64,000 bases of DNA. It comes from ZC4RG20 sp963782445. Lineage in GTDB: Bacteria; Pseudomonadota; Gammaproteobacteria; Steroidobacterales; Rariloculaceae. The stretch spans positions 1,550,001 through 1,614,000 of the forward strand of contig CAWAJM010000001.1 in assembly GCA_963782445.1 (NCBI GenBank), given 5' to 3'. Numbering within the stretch: the stretch's first letter is position 1; every line of letters starts with the position of its first letter. The position numbers and the translations under genes were made by a program. The notes under the pieces are model-generated. The model had not been told where the DNA came from, made no database searches, and saw only the letters and a program-made list of their open reading frames with translations. Below are positions 51,121-60,255 of this stretch, piece after piece.

Positions 51121-51258
51121 CTCCCACAGCGCTCCGCCCCTCCGCGGAGGGCCTTCTCGTCCACGTGCACGACGACCTGATAGTGATCGGGCAGGTAGGC
51201 GGCCCGCACCTCCGCGGAGGCGTGGCCCTCGCCCCAAACGTTGTCGACACGGAGAGCG
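51121..51258 (-). pseudogene. Remnant of a DUF222/HNH endonuclease-like gene
   Basis: In the minus frame between hipA and the CmcJ-like gene, a short stretch reads VWGEGHASAEVRAAYLPDHY, followed directly by QVVVHVDEKALRG. This resembles the DUF222 domain that precedes HNH motifs in abundant mobile-type genes (usual core YQVVVHVD). No start, no HNH part and no full domain remain. Two copies of the palindrome CCTCCGCGGAGG (51139 and 51209) lie inside it. This is a weak, short match. Confidence 0.35.
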
Positions 51259-51259
51259 G

Positions 51260-52096
51260 CTAGTCGAACCAGTATGCGATCCCCCGCATCTCGATGCTCA
51301 TGCGCGGCGGTACCCCGGAGGGGCACCCCGCATCGTCGAAGGCGGAGTGGGGGACGTGGCTCGGCTGCGACCGATCCGAGTCGTGCGTTTTGAATACGAG
51401 CGCCTCGTACGGCGTCATGTTCGAGAAGTAGACCCAACGGTGCCGCGGATTCGCGCGCACGACGAGGCCCTCGAACGACCACTCGGGCTGGCCGGCTTGA
51501 TCGAAAACGGCGTCGGCCGGGACCAGGTCCGCGGGCTCGACGCTGCGCGCGTCGCATACCGCGAGCGGCACGTCTTGCGGAGGCGGCGTCAGCACGCGCC
51601 ACACGTTGTAATGCGCGAAGCGCCGCAGCGGCCGCTCGATGTCACGCGGGCGGGAGCGCTCGGCGAACGCGCGAGCCGTCCGGTCCGAGACGTCCACATG
51701 GACGAAGCGGGCCGGTTTCGAGTTGTTGAGCCGGCCGCTCTCGGGGGAGCGTTCGCCGAAGCGCAGCACGCCGGGGCTCGAGACGACGACTCGGTCCGCG
51801 CCCGAGACCTGCTGGATCAGGCGCTCGATCTCGAGGCGATGCGCGGGCGCGGATTCCGGGTCGCGAAAGTCCTCGATGGCGCTGCGGTGAGTCAGCAGCA
51901 CGAAGCCCTCGCGCTCGAGCGAGGGCGCCTCGCGCGCGCCGCGCGCATCCGCCACGGCGACCTCACGGGCTTCGAGCACGAGCACGTCTCGCGAGGAGTC
52001 GTTCGCGTGATAGCGCGGCCGTTCCGTCATGGGGCCGACGTAGTTGATGCGCCCGGCGACGGTTCGGGAACCGGCCAAGGGTTTGCTTACAGCCAC
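51260..52096 (-). CDS. CmcJ/NvfI-family oxidoreductase
   Basis: The 278-aa product has the family layout: an N-terminal VAGRINYVGPMTERPRYH, LEREGFVLLTHRSAIEDFRD, RFVHVDVSDRTARAF with an HVD iron-ligand type motif, and FAHYNVWRVLTPPPQDVPLA. The end part RWVYFSNMTPYEALVFKTHD is also typical. The family contains fungal AsaB/NvfI-type and cephamycin CmcJ-related iron/2-oxoglutarate-like enzymes; substrates vary. A GTG at 52096 is chosen because a TATACT -10-like box (52128-52133) lies just before the ATG at 52126, which would then precede the transcript start. Confidence 0.78.
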   Translation of the reverse strand: MAVSKPLAGSRTVAGRINYVGPMTERPRYHANDSSRDVLVLEAREVAVADARGAREAPSLEREGFVLLTHRSAIEDFRDPESAPAHRLEIERLIQQVSGADRVVVSSPGVLRFGERSPESGRLNNSKPARFVHVDVSDRTARAFAERSRPRDIERPLRRFAHYNVWRVLTPPPQDVPLAVCDARSVEPADLVPADAVFDQAGQPEWSFEGLVVRANPRHRWVYFSNMTPYEALVFKTHDSDRSQPSHVPHSAFDDAGCPSGVPPRMSIEMRGIAYWFD

Positions 52097-52267
52097 GGCG
52101 TGCACTCCGTATCGCTCTCCCCGCATCAGTATAGACGGCTTGCGCACGCCCATTGGCCCGCGGAGACGTGGGCCGGCATTGCCATAATTCGTCATTTTTC
52201 GCGGATCGCTTTGCCAAAATCGGCCGGCATGCTGGCGAGGTGGAGGAGACTGCCGAGGGAGTCGGTC

Positions 52268-52924
52268 ATGCCGATAAGGAATTTGAAGCCGTGCTCCGCC
52301 GCCCTCGGGCTGGCGGGCCTCATGTTGCTCTCGCCCGTGTTCGCCGTCGTCGCGCTCGCGATCCTGCTCGACGACGGGGGCCCAGTGTTCTTCATGCAGA
52401 GCCGCCTCGGGCGCGGGCGCGCGCCCTTCCGCATCTACAAGTTCAGGAGCATGCGCGAAGGGCGCGTCACGCGCGCGGGTGCCTGGCTCAGGACGACGGG
52501 GCTCGACGAGCTGCCGCAGCTCGTCAACCTGCTGCGCGGCGACATGAGCCTCGTCGGGCCGCGTCCACTGACGGCCGAGGACGTGCGGCGGCTTGGCTGG
52601 GAGGGCGCCGAGCGGGATATTCGCTGGTCGCTGCGGCCCGGCATCGCGGGTCTTGCGCAGCTGTACGCCGGCCGCGGCGCGCGGCTCTCGTGGTTTCTCG
52701 ATCGCCGCTAGGTCGACGCGCACGGCCTGCGCATGGACGCGCTGATTCTCATCGCGACGGCGGTGATGAGCCTCGTGGGCAAGCGTCCCGTGCGCCGCCT
52801 GCTCCGGCGCCGCGGCTGGCGCGCGCTGTTTCCAGTGGCAGGCCTGCCGCAGGCCGCCGCGGGCCGCCCAGTGCGCGCACCGGCCCCGCTACTGCGCCTG
52901 TGGACGCTGCGTTTTCCGCACTGA
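52268..52924 (+). pseudogene. Bacterial sugar transferase (WcaJ-like) with in-frame TAG
   Basis: From the ATG at 52268 (GAGGGAG upstream) the frame encodes one transmembrane helix (LGLAGLMLLSPVFAVVALAI) and then the phosphoglycosyl-transferase core with MQSRLGRGRAPFRIYKFRSM, GLDELPQLVNLLRGDMSLVG and RPGIAGLAQL. A TAG at 52709-52711 stands where the family has Tyr (RRYVDAHGL...). The same frame continues with SLVGKRPVRRLL to 52924. The enzyme would prime exopolysaccharide on undecaprenyl phosphate. If the TAG is real, the C-terminal quarter is lost. It has no other polysaccharide genes around it. Confidence 0.82.
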
Positions 52925-55072
52925 CCGCTGGGATTGCTGAGGCGCGAGGTCCTCGAGTATGTACGTCGCGACGTCCTGGAGCTCGGCGCCCGAGTAGACT
53001 GCGCCGAAGGCCGGCATCGCGTTGCGGCCTCGGGCGACCGTGTCGACGATCGCGTCGAGCGTCAGCGCGTCGGTCAGCGGGAGCCCGCCGCCGTGCTCGC
53101 CGCCTTGGCCGTGGTCGCCATGGCAGACCATGCAGGTCGAGCGGTAGATCTCGCGGCCGTTCGCGAGATCCGGCTGCCGGCCGGCGGGAATCTCGGCGGG
53201 CGTGGCCGCGGCGAATTGCCCCGTGGGATCGGCCGAGCCGCGCGGCAGCGGGCCGATCCGCCCGTCGAGGCCGAACAGCCAGACACCGTCGGAGCGCTTG
53301 CTGCGCGCGAGCGCCGTGCCCCCCGCGAGGACGGCGACGTACTGCTTGCCGCGGTACATGAAGGTCGAGGCCGTGGCATTGACGCCGCCGTCGGTCTGAA
53401 ACTCCCAGAGCTTCGTGCCGTCGCGGCTGTCGAGCGCCGTGAGCCGACCGTCGTTGCGGCCTACGAAGACGAGGCCGCCGGCGGTCACGATCGAGCCGCT
53501 GTAGCAGTTGTCGACCCATTGCTGGCGTCAGACGATATGGTTCGTCGTCACGTCCATGGCTGCGAAGATGCCGCGCTGCGGTGAACGGGTGCGCGCGACG
53601 ACGCTGCCCGAGTAGACGGCCCCGGGCTCGACGGGATAGTCCGCGTCGCCCCCCTTCGCGCCCCAGAGCGAATCCGTGGCGCAGACGTACATCGTGTGGG
53701 TCTGTGGGTCGTACGAGCTCGGCGGCCAGTTCACGGCCGCGAGCGGTTTCCAGAGCACGGGGGCGCCCTCGTCGAACGGCGTGAAGATGCGGCCGTGATT
53801 CACGAGCTTGAAGCCCTCGAGCGGGATGTCGATCGACTGCGGCACGATGGCGTCGCCGATCGGAAACGGCTGCGTCGGCGAAGTTTTCTGCTGGGCGTTC
53901 TGCATGACTGGCTTTTCCTCGATGCCGACGAGCGGTTTGCCCGCGAGCCGGTCTAGGATGTAGACCCAGCCGGTCTTGGCGGCTTCGGCCAGGCCGTGGC
54001 GCACGCGGCCGTTATATTCGGCATCGAATAAAATGATCGGATTCGGCGAGTCGTAATCCCAGATGTCGTGGTGCACCTGCTGGAAGTGCCAGCGATACTC
54101 TCCGCTGTGCACGTCGAGCGCGACGATCGAGACGCTGAACAAGTTGTCTCCGGGACGCAGGTTCCCGTTGAGCACGGGGCCGGGGTTGCTCGTCGAGAAG
54201 TAGATGAGCCCGGCCTCGGGGTCGATGGCCGGCGTCTGCCAGACCGAGGCGCCGCCGTACTTCCACACGTCGCTGTCTTGCGGCCATGTGTCGTGGCCGT
54301 ACGCGCCCGGGCCCGGCACCGTATAGAAGCGCCAGACGAGCTTGCCCGTCTTCGCGTCGTAGGCCGCGACGCGGCCGCGCGTGCCGAGGTCGCCGCCGGC
54401 GAAGCCCGTGATTACGAGGCCGTCGTAGTAGAGCGGCGCGCTCGTGATGCTGAACCCTTGCGCCGGACTTTCGGCCTGAATCGACCAGACGACCTTGCCC
54501 GTCTTCTGATTGAGGGCGACGAGCTTGGCGTCGAGCTGGCCGACGAAGATTTTGCCGTCGCCCATGCCGACGCCGCGCGCGGCCCAGCCGCAGCATGGCC
54601 GCGCGACGGCCGGATCGATGTGCGCTTTGTACTCCCAGCGCACGCGCCCGGTGTCGAGATCGATGGCGAACGTGTCGTTCTCGCCCGTGACGACGTAGAG
54701 CGTGTTGCCGTAGACGAGCGGCTGAGCCTGATTGGCGGCGCGCGGTGTCACGCCTGAGCCTCGGAGCGATGCGCGCCAGACCGCCTTGAGGCCGCCCACA
54801 TTGTCGCGGTTGATCTGGCGCAGCGGCGAGTAGCGCTGGTTGTAGAGGTTCCCCCCGTTCGTGAGCCAGCCGTCGCGCGGAGGTGCGGCGAGCGTATCCG
54901 CGGCGAAGGCCGGCGCCGGCTGGATCGGCGCGGCGCTTAGCTCGGTCCCGCTGGGCGGCGCGGAGGGCGCCGCCGCGGCCGCCGTCTGCGTCCGGCCCGT
55001 CGAAGCATGGAGCAGAGCGGCCGCAGCCGCCGCGGCAATGCCGCAGTACCGTCGGATCATCGTCTGCCCCAT
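52889..55072 (-). pseudogene. Second PQQ quinohemoprotein dehydrogenase, interrupted by in-frame TGA
   Basis: The first frame (from 55072) has a signal peptide and the propeller with PCCGWAARG (the Cys-Cys pair), HHDIWDYDSPNP and AAMDVTTNHIV, then a TGA at 53528-53530. The paralogue has Trp there (NKLVWRQQW), so TGG became TGA. The same frame continues RQQWVDNCYSGSIVTAGGLV, with the rest of the propeller and a cytochrome c domain (CMVCH) to 52889. Total 728 codons. If the stop is real, the heme domain and last blades are lost. The 3' end overlaps the convergent sugar transferase by 36 bp. Confidence 0.88.
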
Positions 55073-55544
55073 GCGTGAATCGCCCTGGCGGCCGTCGTTG
55101 AGACATTAGTGCCGCCGCGAGGTCTCGTCCAGGCGCGCCGGCGCGACGCCGAGCGGCTCCGGTGCTGGTACTCGTAGCAACATTACGACTTGTTAACCCA
55201 GGAACTTTAGCGCAGACTCCCGCCACGGGCGTGCGATAACGCGCGCCAGGGGGAGACGACGAAGCAAGCCTCGAGACGACGGCGCCGATGACTCTAAGGG
55301 GGAGTCGTTCGATCGGCCGCAGCGAAGCGACGTTGGCACGCAACAGAACGGGACTGCCGTTGTTGCGTTCCCGGAACGCCGCGGGCTCGGACGAGCCGTG
55401 TGCAGATTCGAGGGGGAGGGGTAGCGGTGCGGTCTCGGCCGCAGGCCGGCCCGCCGGAACGATCCGGCGGGCCGGCTTTCCGCGTCTCGGTCCGCACTGT
55501 TCGCGCCCCGGCCGCAAGGGGCTCCGGGCGCAGCACACCCAGCG
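55073..55544. other. 472-bp gap between the second PQQ gene and the PhoD gene
   Basis: I see no gene here. The section nearest 55073 should hold the promoter of the minus-strand PQQ dehydrogenase. The section nearest 55544 holds a strong hairpin (55445-55476) downstream of the PhoD-type gene. Confidence 0.5.
55445..55476. terminator. 13-bp perfect hairpin
   Basis: GCCGGCCCGCCGG at 55445-55457 and its complement at 55464-55476 enclose the loop AACGAT. On the plus strand TTT follows; on the minus strand it lies 69 bp beyond the PhoD-type stop. No long T tract, so termination is likely but not certain. Confidence 0.55.
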
Positions 55545-57035
55545 TTACACCCAGCGGGATCGATAAACGGCGACGGGCAGGCCGGCGTCGTGGCCGTAAA
55601 TCGAGTAGCGCAGCGCATAGCGGCCGGACTCGCGACGCGCGAAGTCGATGATGCCGAGATTGAGGTCGCCGTACGGATTGCGGTTCGGCCCGTTGCCCGG
55701 CGGCAGCAGCCGGATGTCCGCCGTGAGCTCGCCGCTCTCGAGCTCGAGACTGCGGTTCGCCTCGATCGCGAGCTCGGCCACGCAGCGCGTGAGGCCGCCG
55801 ACGCGGTGGGTCACCCCGCTCGAGATCCATTGCAGCAGGGGCGGCGTGCCGTCGCGCCAGGCAATTTCGTGCGCGCAGGCGATGTGGATGTCGCCCGAGA
55901 GAATCACGACGCGCTGCGCCGGATGCTCGCGCTGGTGCCGGTGCAGGTGCGAAAGCAGCCGATCGCGGTCGTGGCGGTGGCCTGCCGTCGACCAGCGGTC
56001 GGCGAAGTCCTCGTTCTCGACGGTCACGAAGCGCGCCACCCGGGCGGCGAGCCGGGGCAGATGGACGGGGGGCACGCTGAGCACGATGAAGATCGCGTCG
56101 GCATCGGCATGCCGGCGCAGAAACCCGTGCAGGCGGCGCTCCTGATCGACGCTGAACAGCCGCGGGTCCCGGCCCACGTTGCGGTTCGAGCGCAGGTCGA
56201 GGACATAGACCGCGACCGGACCGTAGGCCAGCTCGTAGTCGAAGTCCGGTGCGGCGCCCGTGCGGTCGTCGATGCGCGCGGCCTGGTAGTCGAAGTAGGC
56301 GGCGCGCGCCGCGCGCGCGAAGTTCTTCCACCGGGGTGTCTCGTGCACGGGGCGCGAGCCCCAGTTGTCGACGATCTCGTGGTCGTCGAGGATCGGGTAG
56401 CAGGGGTAGGCAGCATGCAGGCGGCGCCAGCCGTCGACGTTCCAGAACAGGCGGTAGCGCGTGTGCAGCATGGCGCGGATCTCGTCGCAGCTGCAGTCGA
56501 GCACGCTGCCCCGCCCGGGCGGGGCGACGGTCCGGAAGTGCTGCGCGTGAAACAGGGACAGGTTCGTCGGGTAATCCGTGTACACCTGGTCGCCGACCGT
56601 CAGCACGCGCTTCGTATCGTGCGCCTCGAGGCAGGCGAGCGCCGCGCTCAGCATCTGCTCCGGATGGGCGGCGCGGCGGCCGCGGCGATCGAACGGCTGA
56701 TGGCAGCTCATGAAGGCGAACGAGAAGCGCGCGGGCGTGTCCGCTCGGTCGGCCGGGGCCGTCTCGAAGCGTCCCTGGCCGAGCGGCCGGCCGTCGGCGG
56801 CCGTGAGTCTGAAGGCGTAGGCCGTGACGGGCTCGAGCGGCGGCCCCGTCCCCGGCGGGGGCAGCTCGATCGTGCATGTACCGTCGGCCCCGGGGGCCGG
56901 GGCGGCGGCGGCATGGAACGAGCGCTTGCGGCGCTCGTCGCCGCAGGGCCAGTAGGCGACGTCCACGGGACCGGTCGCCTCGCTGCGCAGCCATAGCCGG
57001 GCCGAAGCGGACCCCACGGCCCCCACGGCAACCAT
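55545..57035 (-). CDS. PhoD-like metallophosphatase (alkaline phosphatase D family)
   Basis: The product is at least 496 aa from the ATG at 57035. It has the N-terminal fibronectin-like domain (VGSASARLWLRSEATGPVDV) and the phosphatase core with FMSCHQPF, LTVGDQVYTDY, ILDDHEIVDNWG, VVILSGDIHIACAHEI and SSGVTHRVGG, which supply the metal ligands. Coding character continues upstream in frame to about 57098 (DTFVPTSSRGRRFRADPLTN), but no ATG, GTG or TTG is available there; an ATC occupies the place where the family start is expected. There is no Tat signal, unlike most PhoD enzymes. Confidence 0.83.
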   Translation of the reverse strand: MVAVGAVGSASARLWLRSEATGPVDVAYWPCGDERRKRSFHAAAAPAPGADGTCTIELPPPGTGPPLEPVTAYAFRLTAADGRPLGQGRFETAPADRADTPARFSFAFMSCHQPFDRRGRRAAHPEQMLSAALACLEAHDTKRVLTVGDQVYTDYPTNLSLFHAQHFRTVAPPGRGSVLDCSCDEIRAMLHTRYRLFWNVDGWRRLHAAYPCYPILDDHEIVDNWGSRPVHETPRWKNFARAARAAYFDYQAARIDDRTGAAPDFDYELAYGPVAVYVLDLRSNRNVGRDPRLFSVDQERRLHGFLRRHADADAIFIVLSVPPVHLPRLAARVARFVTVENEDFADRWSTAGHRHDRDRLLSHLHRHQREHPAQRVVILSGDIHIACAHEIAWRDGTPPLLQWISSGVTHRVGGLTRCVAELAIEANRSLELESGELTADIRLLPPGNGPNRNPYGDLNLGIIDFARRESGRYALRYSIYGHDAGLPVAVYRSRWV

Positions 57036-57290
57036 GTTCGTGAGCGGGTCCGCCCGGAACCGGCGGCCCCGTGAGCTCGTGGGTACGAAGGTGTCGATCG
57101 CGCGCTGCCGTTGAATGTCTGGTTTTAGCGGGCGCGGCCCGCGGCTCGGGCGCGCCCGGATGCGTCCGGCCGCGCCGCAGCCGTTTCTGCAAGTCGCATG
57201 CCATGACGCGGCTCGCCGGCTTTTCGGTCGAGCAGCTGGGCGGACGCTGGTAGACTGCGCTGCCGGGACGGCCCAGCGCCGAGCAGGACC

Positions 57291-58868
57291 ATGAAACGCA
57301 TCGAGCTTTACGACACCACGCTGCGCGACGGCGCCCAGTCGGAGGATGTGGCCTTCACGCTCGAAGACAAGCTGCGCCTCGCCGAGCGGCTCGACGATTT
57401 CGGTATCCGCTACATCGAGGGGGGCTGGCCGGGCTCCAATCCCCGCGACGCCGAGTTCTTCGCCGCGGCGCGCCGCCTGAATCTGCGCCAGGCCCGTATC
57501 GCGGCTTTCGGCTCGACGCGCCGGGCGCAGACCACGGCGGCCGAGGACGCGAATTTGCGGCAGCTGCTCGCGGCCGAGACGGGTGTCGTGACAATCGTCG
57601 GCAAGACCTGGGACCTGCACGTGCGGGACGATCTGCGCATCCCCAAGGAGGCCAACCTCGAGGTCATCGCGGACTCCATCGCCTATCTCAAGGCCCGCGT
57701 CGACCGCGTGTTCTTCGACGCCGAACACTTTTTCGACGGCTACAAGGCGGACGCGGATTACGCGCTCGCTTGCCTGCGTGCCGCGAGCGAGGCGGGTGCC
57801 GACGTGCTCGTGCTCTGCGACACGCGCGGCGGCACGATGCCGCACGAGATCCGTGCGGCCGTGCGCGCGGCCGGCGGCATCGGCGCGCAGGCCCTCGGGA
57901 TTCACTGCCACAACGACTGCGAGCTCGCGGTCGCGAACTCGTTGGCCGCCGTCGAGGCCGGGGCCGTGCAGGTGCAGGGCACGATCAACGGTTTCGGGGA
58001 GCGCTGCGGCAACGCGAATCTGTGCTCCGTGATCCCGAATCTACAGCTCAAGCTCGGGTTCAGCTGCGTCGCCAGCGAGCAGCTCGAGAAGCTCTCGGGC
58101 CTCGCGCGGACGGTCTACGAGCTCGCCAACATAGAGCCCTCGAAACGCCAGGCCTACGTCGGCGCGAGCGCCTTCGCGCACAAGGGCGGCCTGCACGTCG
58201 CGGCCGTGCAGAAGAACAGCGAGACCTACGAGCACGTCGATCCGGCCACGGTCGGCAATCGTCAGCGCGTGCTCGTCTCCGATCTCTCGGGGCGCAGCAA
58301 CATCGTCTACAAAGCGAGGCAGTTCGGTCTCGAACTCGACTTCAAGGATCCGGCCGTCAAGGGCGTGCTCGAGCGCGTCAAGCGCCTCGAGAGCGCGGGC
58401 TTTCAGTACGAGGCTGCGGAGGCCTCGTTCGAGCTGCTCGTGCGCGAAGCGCTGCACGGCTGGACACGGCACTTCCGGCTGCTGAGCTTCCGTGTCAGCG
58501 ACGAGAAGAACCGGGAGGAAGAGCCGCCGCTGTCCGAAGCGACGGTCATGGTCGAGGCCCCGGACGGCACGGTCGAGCACACGGTCGCGCAGGGCAACGG
58601 CCCGCTCAATGCGCTCGACCGGGCCCTGCGCAAGGCGCTGCTGCCGTTCTACCCGCAGCTCGAGTCTCTGGAGCTGCTCGACTACAAAGTGCGCGTGCTC
58701 GCCGCCGGCCACGGCACCGATGCGACCGTGCGCGTGCTCATCGAGTCCGGCGACGAGCATGGCAAGTGGGGCACGGTAGGCGTCTCCCCGAACGTCATCG
58801 AAGCGAGTTGGCAGGCGCTCGTCGACAGCATCGAATACAAGCTTTTCAAGGACGAGCAAAGGGGTTAG
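57291..58868 (+). CDS. cimA: (R)-citramalate synthase
   Basis: The 525-aa product starts MKRIELYDTTLRDGAQSEDV (pyruvate carboxyltransferase site 1) and has GIHCHNDCELAVANSLAAVE, AHKGGLHVAAVQKN and a C-terminal LeuA dimer regulatory domain (about 420-515). It condenses pyruvate and acetyl-CoA to citramalate, giving a threonine-independent route to isoleucine. The regulatory domain suggests isoleucine feedback. It stands alone with 255 bp upstream of its start. No leuCD is nearby. Confidence 0.94.
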   Translation: MKRIELYDTTLRDGAQSEDVAFTLEDKLRLAERLDDFGIRYIEGGWPGSNPRDAEFFAAARRLNLRQARIAAFGSTRRAQTTAAEDANLRQLLAAETGVVTIVGKTWDLHVRDDLRIPKEANLEVIADSIAYLKARVDRVFFDAEHFFDGYKADADYALACLRAASEAGADVLVLCDTRGGTMPHEIRAAVRAAGGIGAQALGIHCHNDCELAVANSLAAVEAGAVQVQGTINGFGERCGNANLCSVIPNLQLKLGFSCVASEQLEKLSGLARTVYELANIEPSKRQAYVGASAFAHKGGLHVAAVQKNSETYEHVDPATVGNRQRVLVSDLSGRSNIVYKARQFGLELDFKDPAVKGVLERVKRLESAGFQYEAAEASFELLVREALHGWTRHFRLLSFRVSDEKNREEEPPLSEATVMVEAPDGTVEHTVAQGNGPLNALDRALRKALLPFYPQLESLELLDYKVRVLAAGHGTDATVRVLIESGDEHGKWGTVGVSPNVIEASWQALVDSIEYKLFKDEQRG

Positions 58869-58984
58869 CCCGGGGACTCGCCCGCCGAGTTCCGCCCCCG
58901 GCCGGCCCGCGGTCCGCGGCCCGTGGCCGGTGTCCCGACCCCCGGTCCCGTTAGGCGGTCGCGCGGGGATTGCGGTACTCTTCA

Positions 58985-59003
58985 TCGGAAGCGACGCTTC
59001 CGA
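58985..59003. promoter_or_regulatory. Perfect palindrome upstream of the monooxygenase-like gene
   Basis: TCGGAAGC-GAC-GCTTCCGA, 8-bp arms with a 3-bp centre, 17 bp before the start codon and just downstream of a TACTCT (58976) that could be a -10 box. It may be a repressor operator or an mRNA leader hairpin. Confidence 0.45.
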
Positions 59004-59020
59004 ATACGAGGGGGAACGAG

Positions 59021-60193
59021 ATGAGTATCAGCGAAATGGCGGCCTCGGCCGGCCTGCCCGAGCGGGCCCGGCGGGTCGCGGTGCTCGCGGACGAGCACGC
59101 GGCGTACGGCGACGAGCACGGACAGCTCGCGGAGCCCGTCGTCGAGGCCCTGCACAAAGAGGGGCTCTTCGGCATGTGGGTGCCGCGCTCGATCAAGGGC
59201 GGGGCGGAGCTCGATACGCTCTCCTCGCTGCGCGTCATCGAGAACCTGGCGTACGGCGATCCTTCGGCCGGCTGGGTCCTCATGGCGGCGTCCCTCGCCA
59301 TCGGTACCGGCGCCGCCTACCTCGGCGACGAGGCGATCGACGAGCTGTTCGGCGGGGATCGGCTGCCGGTCATCGCCGGCCAGGGCACGCGGCCCGGCAA
59401 GGCCGTGCCCGTCGACGGCGGCTACAAGCTCAGCGGCTCGTGGAGCTTCGCATCGGGCATCAAGCACGGCACGCACATTCACACGCTCGGTCTCATCGAG
59501 GGGACGAACGAGGCGCGCATCTTCGTGCTGCCTGTCGAGAAGGCGAATCTCATCGACAACTGGGACGTGCTCGGTCTGCGCGCGACGGGCAGCATCGACT
59601 ACACGACCGAGGACGTGTTCGTCCCCGAGCCCTACACGCACGTCTCGACGACCGAGGCGCCGCTGCGCGGCGGCAGCCTCTACTCGATCGGCATCATCGG
59701 TTTCGCCGGCATGTGCCATTCGGGCTGGGCCTGCGGCATCGGCCGGCGCGTGCTCGACGAGCTCGCCGAGTTCGTGCGCACGCGCGCCTTCCGGGCGGGC
59801 ACGATGGCCGACAGCGACGGCTTCCAGGAGCAATATGCCAAGGCCGAGGCCGCCTTTCGTGCGGCGCGCGCGTTCGTCTTCGAGACTTGGGCCGACGTGG
59901 CCGACACGCTGTCCCGGGGCGAGAAGCTCTCGGTGCGCCAGCACAGCTTGATCCGGCTCGCGCTGGCTCACTCGACGTGGTCGGCCCACGCCGCCGCCGC
60001 TTTCGCCTATCAATCCATGGGCACGACGGCGCTGCGGCGCGGCCGCATGCAGCAGCTGTTCCGCGACATGCACGCCGGCACGCAGCACGTCACGTCCTCG
60101 CCGCCCGTTTACGCGGCCATCGGCCGGGAGCTCGCCGGGCTCGCCGAGGGCAAGAGCTGGCTGTTCCTGAATCTCATCGACTCGCAGAGCTGA
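59021..60193 (+). CDS. Acyl-CoA dehydrogenase-fold flavin monooxygenase-like protein (HpaH/DszC type)
   Basis: The 390-aa product has the acyl-CoA dehydrogenase fold but lacks the catalytic glutamate context of true dehydrogenases. Segments such as GLFGMWVPRSIKGGAELDTL, DPSAGWVLMAAS, GSWSFASGIKHG and LGLRATGSIDYTTEDVFVPE match two-component group D flavin monooxygenases (HsaA, DszC, HpaH-like). These use reduced FMN from a separate reductase to hydroxylate aromatic or polycyclic substrates. No reductase gene is adjacent. GAGGGGGAACGAG precedes the ATG. The triple SnoaL gene follows after 62 bp, so the two probably form an operon. Confidence 0.8.
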   Translation: MSISEMAASAGLPERARRVAVLADEHAAYGDEHGQLAEPVVEALHKEGLFGMWVPRSIKGGAELDTLSSLRVIENLAYGDPSAGWVLMAASLAIGTGAAYLGDEAIDELFGGDRLPVIAGQGTRPGKAVPVDGGYKLSGSWSFASGIKHGTHIHTLGLIEGTNEARIFVLPVEKANLIDNWDVLGLRATGSIDYTTEDVFVPEPYTHVSTTEAPLRGGSLYSIGIIGFAGMCHSGWACGIGRRVLDELAEFVRTRAFRAGTMADSDGFQEQYAKAEAAFRAARAFVFETWADVADTLSRGEKLSVRQHSLIRLALAHSTWSAHAAAAFAYQSMGTTALRRGRMQQLFRDMHAGTQHVTSSPPVYAAIGRELAGLAEGKSWLFLNLIDSQS

Positions 60194-60255
60194 ATCGAAG
60201 GCTGGCGCAGCGGGGCGCCGGCCGCGCCGCGTCCCGCCGCGGTAAGGGGGATCTT

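Noticed and set aside
53528..53530. TGA read as tryptophan (recoding)
   Set aside because: Many genes here, such as dapA and recR, end in TGA, so the standard code applies.
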